Of a DNA stretch of 64,000 bases, positions 59,467-64,000 are shown piece after piece. The notes under the pieces were generated by a model that saw only the letters and a list, made by a program, of their open reading frames with translations, made no database searches and was not told the origin of the DNA. The stretch spans positions 40,677 to 104,676 of the forward strand of contig NZ_JANAVY020000014.1 of NCBI RefSeq assembly GCF_025195085.2, given 5' to 3'. Origin of the DNA: Vibrio intestinalis (GTDB lineage: Bacteria > Pseudomonadota > Gammaproteobacteria > Enterobacterales > Vibrionaceae). The translations under genes and the position numbers were made by a program. Numbering within the stretch: the first letter of the stretch is position 1; the number at the start of each line of letters is the position of its first letter.

Positions 59467-60462
59467 ATGCAACAAGGAATGTTGTCGTCGGTTCTCCTAT
59501 CTGCGTTTTTGATATTAGGAGCACCAAGCGTCTCTGCAACAGAGATGCAGCCCGAGCGCGCTGAGCAATGGTTACAGAGTGAATCAATGCACAGCAAAGT
59601 TGCCGAGCTTCTAGAGTATGTCGTAGAAGACAATATCGATTCTCTTAACTTTTCTTTAGAGCGCCTCGCGCTGCCACAACAAGAAGTTGTGCGCTTTCTA
59701 TTGCTGCAAAAGCTTGAACAACAAAATGTCATCCTTACCCCTAAGATGGCGATGTTTGTTGAAGAGCAACGCGCTAAAGTTCCTACCTATCAAGTTTTAG
59801 AACGTGGTGATGGCTACGAATTCAGTGTGCCTGCGTTTGATTACCCTGCTATTGCCAGTCGATTACTGAAACGCTGGAAGCAAGACCAAGCCACACTAGA
59901 TTTTGTTATGCAAGCGGAGCGCAAAGAGCTGCTACTGAAAGATTGGCTTAAGGGCACAGATTACCAAGTTCAGGCCAGAGAAAAGCTGTTAGTCAGAGAG
60001 CTAGATAGTTTATCCCCAGAGGCTTTGCAGTTTTTGACCGGACAATTTACCAAGCAAGGCGTGGTGAGTTGGTTACCAAGTAAGGCGGTTGTGGTGCGGC
60101 TTGCTCAAGTCAGTGAAGACCCAGAGATGTACCATTTGTTGTGGCGCATGAAAGCCGATCAACACAGCAAGCGTGAGCTGAATCGTTTGGCTAGTGTCGG
60201 CGACGAGTTTGCTGCTCAGCAATTGATGGATGCGGTCGCGAATCCCAACTTAAAGCAGACTGCGCTGAAAGAGCTAACGCGTATTAAGCCAATGAGTGCC
60301 GAAGTGCGTGAATTTTTGGTTGCGCGAATGTCTAGCAGTGATGAAGTTGATTTCATCGCACGTCAGTTAGCGGATCAGGGATATTCCTCTTGGTTACGAG
60401 AGCTCGCTAACACTGATAAAAGTGTTAAACGTCAGGCCATTCTTTCTGTGGTCGGTAACTAA
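59467..60462 (+). CDS. Exported helical-repeat protein, unknown function
   Basis: A 331-residue protein with a signal peptide (about 1-24, cleavage after VSA). The rest is almost all helical with many Leu/Glu/Gln, and the second half (about 190-330) looks like HEAT-type repeats (LKQTALKELTRIKPMSAEVREFLVARM; SSWLRELANTDKSVKRQAILSVV). No catalytic motif is seen. GGAGG 5 bp before the ATG supports the start. It stands between rho and ubiD with its own terminator. Confidence 0.78.
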   Translation: MQQGMLSSVLLSAFLILGAPSVSATEMQPERAEQWLQSESMHSKVAELLEYVVEDNIDSLNFSLERLALPQQEVVRFLLLQKLEQQNVILTPKMAMFVEEQRAKVPTYQVLERGDGYEFSVPAFDYPAIASRLLKRWKQDQATLDFVMQAERKELLLKDWLKGTDYQVQAREKLLVRELDSLSPEALQFLTGQFTKQGVVSWLPSKAVVVRLAQVSEDPEMYHLLWRMKADQHSKRELNRLASVGDEFAAQQLMDAVANPNLKQTALKELTRIKPMSAEVREFLVARMSSSDEVDFIARQLADQGYSSWLRELANTDKSVKRQAILSVVGN

Positions 60463-60494
60463 AAGAGTCAAGCTTGCCTGAATATCCTCACATA

Positions 60495-60523
60495 AAACAG
60501 GGATCGGAGATCCCTGTTTGTTT
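60495..60523 (+). terminator. Terminator after the helical-repeat protein
   Basis: The stem AAACAGGGATC / GATCCCTGTTT, 3-nt loop, then GTTTG. Confidence 0.85.
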
Positions 60524-60561
60524 GATATACTGCCTGTAGATTAATCAACGACCAGAGTGCT

Positions 60562-62418
60562 ATGAGTTTTAAGGATCTGCGCGATTTTATCGGCCAGCTA
60601 GAGCAGCAAGGCAAGTTGAAACGCATTACTCACCCTATTGACCCTCATTATGAAATGACAGAGATCAGCGACCGGACACTGCGTGCTGGCGGGCCTGCTT
60701 TGTTGTTTGAAAATCCAATTGGTTATGACTATCCAGTTCTGACTAACTTGTTTGGTACACCAGAGCGTGTAGCGATGGGGATGGGAAGGCAGCAAGTCAA
60801 AGAACTGAGAGAAGTAGGTAAGTTACTGGCTTACTTAAAAGAGCCAGAGCCACCAAAAGGTTTCAAAGACGCTCTAGATAAGTTGCCTGTATTTAAGCAA
60901 GTGCTCAACATGCCAGCTAAGCGACTTCGCAAAGCGCCCTGTCAGGAAATTATCTGGCAAGGTGATCAAGTTGACCTTGATAAAATACCAGTGATGAGTT
61001 GTTGGCAAGATGATATCGCACCTTTGCTTACTTGGGGTTTGACGGTAACCAAAGGGCCAAACAAGAAACGCCAAAACCTTGGTATTTACCGCCAGCAAAA
61101 GATAGCGAAAAATAAAATCATAATGCGCTGGCTCGCTCACCGCGGCGGCGCGCTCGATTTAAGAGATTGGATGGAAACCCACCCAGGTGAACCATTCCCA
61201 GTATCTGTTGCATTTGGTGCTGATCCGGCGACCATATTAGGAGCGGTGACGCCTGTACCAGATACTCTATCTGAATATGCATTTGCTGGTTTGCTGCGTG
61301 GTAGTAAAACTCAAGTGGTGAAATCGGTTAGCAATGATCTCGAAGTGCCAGCCAGCGCTGAAATAGTTATGGAAGGCTTTATCGATCCGAATGAGTTCGC
61401 TGATGAAGGGCCATATGGCGATCACACTGGTTACTACAACGAGAAAGAAAAGCACCACGTCTTTACCATCACTCACATTACTATGCGTAAAGACCCAATT
61501 TATCACAGTACTTATACCGGTCGTCCACCAGATGAACCCGCTGTGTTGGGTGTCGCGCTAAATGAAGTGTTCGTGCCTATTTTGCAAAAGCAATTCCCAG
61601 AGATTGAAGATTTCTACTTACCGCCAGAAGGTTGTTCATACCGAATGGCGGTAGTCACGCTGAAGAAGCAATACCCAGGTCATGCCAAACGAGTAATGAT
61701 GGGGGTATGGTCTTTCTTGCGACAATTCATGTACACCAAGTTTGTTGTAGTGTGTGATGAGTCCGTCAATGCAAGAGATTGGGGCGAAGTGGTTGGTGCA
61801 ATGACGCGTCATATGGATCCGGTTAAAGATACTTTGATGATTGAGAGTACGCCAATTGACTCTTTGGACTTTGCCTCTCCAGTGGCTGGGTTAGGCTCGA
61901 AAATGGGACTGGATGCGACCAAAAAGTGGGATGCAGAGCTCCAACTCGCAGGCACTAAGCCATCTAAATCGCCACTACTTAATCTTGAAGAGTACGCATA
62001 CGCTATTCAGCAGCGTCACCCAGAAATCAAGCAACTGCATTTCCCAGCAGGTGCCGTAGCAGGACAAATGGCCATTGTTAATATCGATAAGCAGCAAGCC
62101 GGTCAAGGTGAGCAAATCATGCACTCAATTTGGTCCTATTTGTCAGAACAATCGGATCTCAAGTTCATCATAGTTTGTGATGATGATGTCGATGTCACCG
62201 ATTGGAATGATGTAATCTGGGCAATTACTACTCGTATGGATCCTAGCCGAGATACCGTTATGCTCAAGGCCACCCAACAGCAGAGCAGCCGAATTGGTTT
62301 AGATGCAACGAATAAGTTACCAGAAGAAATCACACGGGAGTGGGGTACTCCTATTAAGAAAGATCCTGAGTTAGTAGCCAAAATTGACGACTTATGGTCA
62401 AAACTTGGAATTGAATAA
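60562..62418 (+). CDS. ubiD: 3-polyprenyl-4-hydroxybenzoate decarboxylase UbiD
   Basis: UbiD decarboxylates polyprenyl-hydroxybenzoate in ubiquinone synthesis using prenylated FMN made by UbiX. The chain is 618 residues, beginning MSFKDLRDFIGQLEQQGKLKRI, against ~490 in E. coli, the usual longer Vibrio form. Family stretches: ISDRTLRAGGPALLFEN, RQNLGIYRQQ, RWLAHRGGALD, EFADEGPYGDHTGYYN with the catalytic Glu, and HSTYTGRPPDEPAVLG. A second copy-like C-terminal part (FIIVCDDDVDVTDWNDVIWAITTRMDP) echoes FVVVCDESVNARDWGEVVGAMTRHMDP, an internal duplication that explains the extra length. Confidence 0.95.
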   Translation: MSFKDLRDFIGQLEQQGKLKRITHPIDPHYEMTEISDRTLRAGGPALLFENPIGYDYPVLTNLFGTPERVAMGMGRQQVKELREVGKLLAYLKEPEPPKGFKDALDKLPVFKQVLNMPAKRLRKAPCQEIIWQGDQVDLDKIPVMSCWQDDIAPLLTWGLTVTKGPNKKRQNLGIYRQQKIAKNKIIMRWLAHRGGALDLRDWMETHPGEPFPVSVAFGADPATILGAVTPVPDTLSEYAFAGLLRGSKTQVVKSVSNDLEVPASAEIVMEGFIDPNEFADEGPYGDHTGYYNEKEKHHVFTITHITMRKDPIYHSTYTGRPPDEPAVLGVALNEVFVPILQKQFPEIEDFYLPPEGCSYRMAVVTLKKQYPGHAKRVMMGVWSFLRQFMYTKFVVVCDESVNARDWGEVVGAMTRHMDPVKDTLMIESTPIDSLDFASPVAGLGSKMGLDATKKWDAELQLAGTKPSKSPLLNLEEYAYAIQQRHPEIKQLHFPAGAVAGQMAIVNIDKQQAGQGEQIMHSIWSYLSEQSDLKFIIVCDDDVDVTDWNDVIWAITTRMDPSRDTVMLKATQQQSSRIGLDATNKLPEEITREWGTPIKKDPELVAKIDDLWSKLGIE

Positions 62419-62684
62419 TGCCCAAGGTAAGGTTACTGCCAAGTAACATAGAGTTTGAAGTCCTATCAGGACAAACCGTGCTGCAAGCTGCGCTCAACAA
62501 TAATATAGGCTTGCCGCATCGGTGTCAGGTAGGTGCATGTGCCATGTGTATGTGTAAAAAAGTATCGGGCGAAGTCATCTACGACTTAGAACCAATGCTT
62601 ACAGAGAAAGAACAACAACAAGGCTGGATGTTTCCATGCCTAGCTTATATAGAAAGTAATTTAGTGCTTACTTTGGACGAGTAA
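62418..62684 (+). CDS. [2Fe-2S] ferredoxin between ubiD and fre
   Basis: An 88-residue plant-type ferredoxin. The cluster Cys are in HRCQVGACAMCMCKK (C-x4-C-x2-C) with the fourth in MFPCLAY. The ATG overlaps the ubiD stop by one base (TAATG), so it is translationally coupled. E. coli has ubiD-fre without it. It most likely receives electrons from the flavin reductase that follows, forming a split version of the fused reductase-ferredoxin proteins. Confidence 0.9.
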   Translation: MPKVRLLPSNIEFEVLSGQTVLQAALNNNIGLPHRCQVGACAMCMCKKVSGEVIYDLEPMLTEKEQQQGWMFPCLAYIESNLVLTLDE

Positions 62685-62698
62685 GCGAGAGGAACACT

Positions 62699-63412
62699 AT
62701 GAGTATCCAATGTAAAGTAAAGTCGATAGAGCCTTTAGCTTGTAATACATTCCGCATTCTACTTCACCCTGAATCGCCAGTAGCCTTTAAAGCAGGCCAA
62801 TATTTGATGGTAGTAATGGGAGAGAAAGATAAACGACCTTTTTCCATCGCAAGTAGCCCTTGTCGCCATGAAGGTGAGTTAGAACTACACATTGGTGCAG
62901 CTGAGCATAACGCTTACGCATTAGAAGTCGTTGAAACAATGAAAGCGGCACTGGAAACAGGTGGTGATGTTACGATTGACGCACCTCACGGCGATGCGTG
63001 GATTCAAGAAGAGAGTGAACGACCTCTATTACTTATCGCTGGCGGTACAGGTTTTAGTTACGTGCGTTCAATCTTGGATCATTGTGTCGCGCAACAAAAA
63101 CAAAACCCTATCTATCTATACTGGGGTGCGCGTGATAACTGTCAGCTGTATGCGAAGGATGAACTAGAGCAAATTGCTGCGAAATACCATAACGTACAGT
63201 TTGTACCTGTAGTAGAAGAAGCGCCAGAAGATTGGGCTGGTAAAACGGGTAATGTATTAGAAGCCGTATCAGGAGACTTCGAATCACTAGAGCAATATGA
63301 CATCTATATAGCAGGTCGTTTTGAAATGGCCGGTGCTGCTCGTGAACAATTTACTCAAAATAAACAGGCAAGAAGTGACAGAATGTTCGCTGATGCCTAT
63401 GCTTTTATCTAG
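62699..63412 (+). CDS. fre: NAD(P)H-flavin reductase Fre
   Basis: A 237-residue reductase of the ferredoxin-NADP reductase superfamily. The flavin motif KRPFSIASSP (RPFSxAS) is near residue 43 and the nucleotide motif LIAGGTGFSYVRSI near residue 111; E. coli Fre has 233 residues. It reduces free flavins with NAD(P)H. It is the last gene of ubiD-fdx-fre, 14 bp after the ferredoxin, with GAGAGG as ribosome-binding site. LuxG is the close paralogue in luminous species, but the ubiD context favours Fre. Confidence 0.94.
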   Translation: MSIQCKVKSIEPLACNTFRILLHPESPVAFKAGQYLMVVMGEKDKRPFSIASSPCRHEGELELHIGAAEHNAYALEVVETMKAALETGGDVTIDAPHGDAWIQEESERPLLLIAGGTGFSYVRSILDHCVAQQKQNPIYLYWGARDNCQLYAKDELEQIAAKYHNVQFVPVVEEAPEDWAGKTGNVLEAVSGDFESLEQYDIYIAGRFEMAGAAREQFTQNKQARSDRMFADAYAFI

Positions 63413-63436
63413 TAATAGCGAAGTTCAATGGTAAAG

Positions 63437-63461
63437 AAGAGGGCAAAATGCCCTCTTTTTC
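63437..63461 (+). terminator. Terminator of the ubiD-fre operon
   Basis: The stem AGAGGGCA / TGCCCTCT followed by five T. Confidence 0.92.
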
Positions 63462-63521
63462 GCCTCTTTGATGGTAATTTCAACGAAAGGGCAGTTTTTT
63501 CAATTTTTTTTGCAAAAAGGC

Positions 63522-63919
63522 TTGCCAATGAAATCCAACTCCCTATAATGCGCTTCCACTGACACGGCAGACGCCACAAGGCTTCAGCGATGAGTCAGTA
63601 AGACGTAAGCAACAATTTGGCATTGAGTTTCGAATTAAAAAGAAATTCAAAAAAACTTCAAAAAAGTGTTTGACACTGAAGTCTGAATCGCTAAAATGCA
63701 CGTCCGCTTTGAGAGAAAGCTTCTCGAAAAGCAAAGCTCTTTAACAATATAAACCTATCAATCTGTGTGGGCACTCGTTGATGATAATCCAATTAGATAG
63801 CTTAGCTATCAAATTAGGTTTCAATGAAACGAAGTGACCATTGAATCGAAAGATTCAGCACAGTCAATTCAAACATTACTTATGTAATGTTCAGTATTCA
63901 TTGAGCCGAACAAAATCTT
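63522..63919 (+). promoter_or_regulatory. rRNA operon promoters P1 and P2 and antitermination leader
   Basis: P1: TTGCCA (63522-63527), 16-bp spacer, TATAAT (63544-63549), GC-rich discriminator GCGC. P2: TTGACA (63670-63675), 16-bp spacer, TAAAAT (63692-63697). An AT-rich UP-like stretch precedes P1 (63494-63511). The boxA GCTCTTTAACAATA lies at about 63736-63749. Leader stems for RNase III follow (GATAGCTTAGCTATC at 63796-63810). Confidence 0.92.
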
Positions 63920-64000
63920 AAATTGAAGAGTTTGATCATGGCTCAGATTGAACGCTGGCGGCAGGCCTAACACATGCAAGTCGAGCGGAAACGAGTTAAC
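63920..64000 (+). rRNA. rrs: 16S ribosomal RNA, 5' part
   Basis: The first 81 bases of the mature 16S RNA, starting AAATTGAAGAGTTTGATC and containing the universal 27F site, GAACGCTGGCGGCAGGCC and GCAAGTCGAGCGG. The gene runs off the right edge. Confidence 0.97.

Noticed and set aside
62699..63412. LuxG (bioluminescence flavin reductase)
   Set aside because: LuxG and Fre are close paralogues, but the ubiD-ferredoxin operon and absence of lux genes favour Fre.

Overview
The window is chromosomal DNA of a Vibrio (Vibrionaceae, Gammaproteobacteria). The evidence is the gene order hemN / ilvY-ilvC / ubiK / vexB-vexA-vexR / rep / cytochrome c5 / tRNA cluster / peptide ABC transporter / gor / rlmJ / prlC, a second conserved block uvrD / csrB-type RNA / rarD / recQ / yhhQ / gppA / rhlB / trxA / rho / ubiD / fre, and a 16S rRNA gene start at the right edge. 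Nothing in the sequence fixes the species.

Layout. 1-12.2 kb: core metabolism and efflux (hemN 3' part, ilvY/ilvC, ubiK, the vexRAB RND pump operon with a perfect operator palindrome, rep, a FlaG-like small protein, cytochrome c5). 12.5-13.4 kb: tRNA array Arg-His-Pro-His-Pro followed by decaying copies of the last tRNA tail plus terminator. 13.9-20.7 kb: one peptide/nickel-type ABC transporter operon and a secreted SPOR protein. 20.7-28.4 kb: an envelope-signalling locus read leftwards: transmembrane Ser/Thr kinase (PknT-like), exported protein, ECF sigma factor (EcfP-like), exported protein, and a large lipoprotein that is a paralogue of the preceding exported protein. 28.5-31.4 kb: a four-TM protein and a chemoreceptor.

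31.8-38.95 kb is a site-specific mobile element of about 7.15 kb sitting in the 3' end of gor. Its limits can be read directly: a 7-bp core (CATGGTA on the + strand) occurs at 31806 and 38953; outside the left copy lies the displaced original gor tail (ATG CGT TAA on the - strand) and beyond it a terminator that would fit gor; inside the right copy the element supplies a new gor tail (Thr-Gly-stop). Both ends carry the same 15-mer in inverted orientation. The element encodes three tandem tyrosine recombinases plus a coiled-coil protein, all translationally coupled, and a cargo of a cold-shock protein and a duplicate cold-shock leader driving a 51-codon ORF and an overlapping 24-codon cationic ORF. 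The locus matches the place where VSP-I sits in pandemic V. cholerae (next to gor).

38.9-46.2 kb: gor, rlmJ, prlC and a bufferin (copper-binding RiPP) operon bufA-bufB-bufC-bufD. 46.4-57.5 kb: helicases uvrD, recQ, rhlB, two exporters, a GAF protein, a csrB-type RNA with about 28 GGA motifs and an upstream VarA/UvrY-type box, a preQ1-type riboswitch before the queuosine-precursor transporter yhhQ, and gppA. 57.5-63.4 kb: trxA, rho, an exported helical protein, and the operon ubiD-ferredoxin-fre. 63.4-64.0 kb: tandem rRNA promoters, boxA leader and the first 81 bases of a 16S rRNA gene.

The least described parts are the minimal gor-targeting element with its cold-shock/small-peptide cargo, and the exported proteins that travel with the kinase-sigma factor pair.
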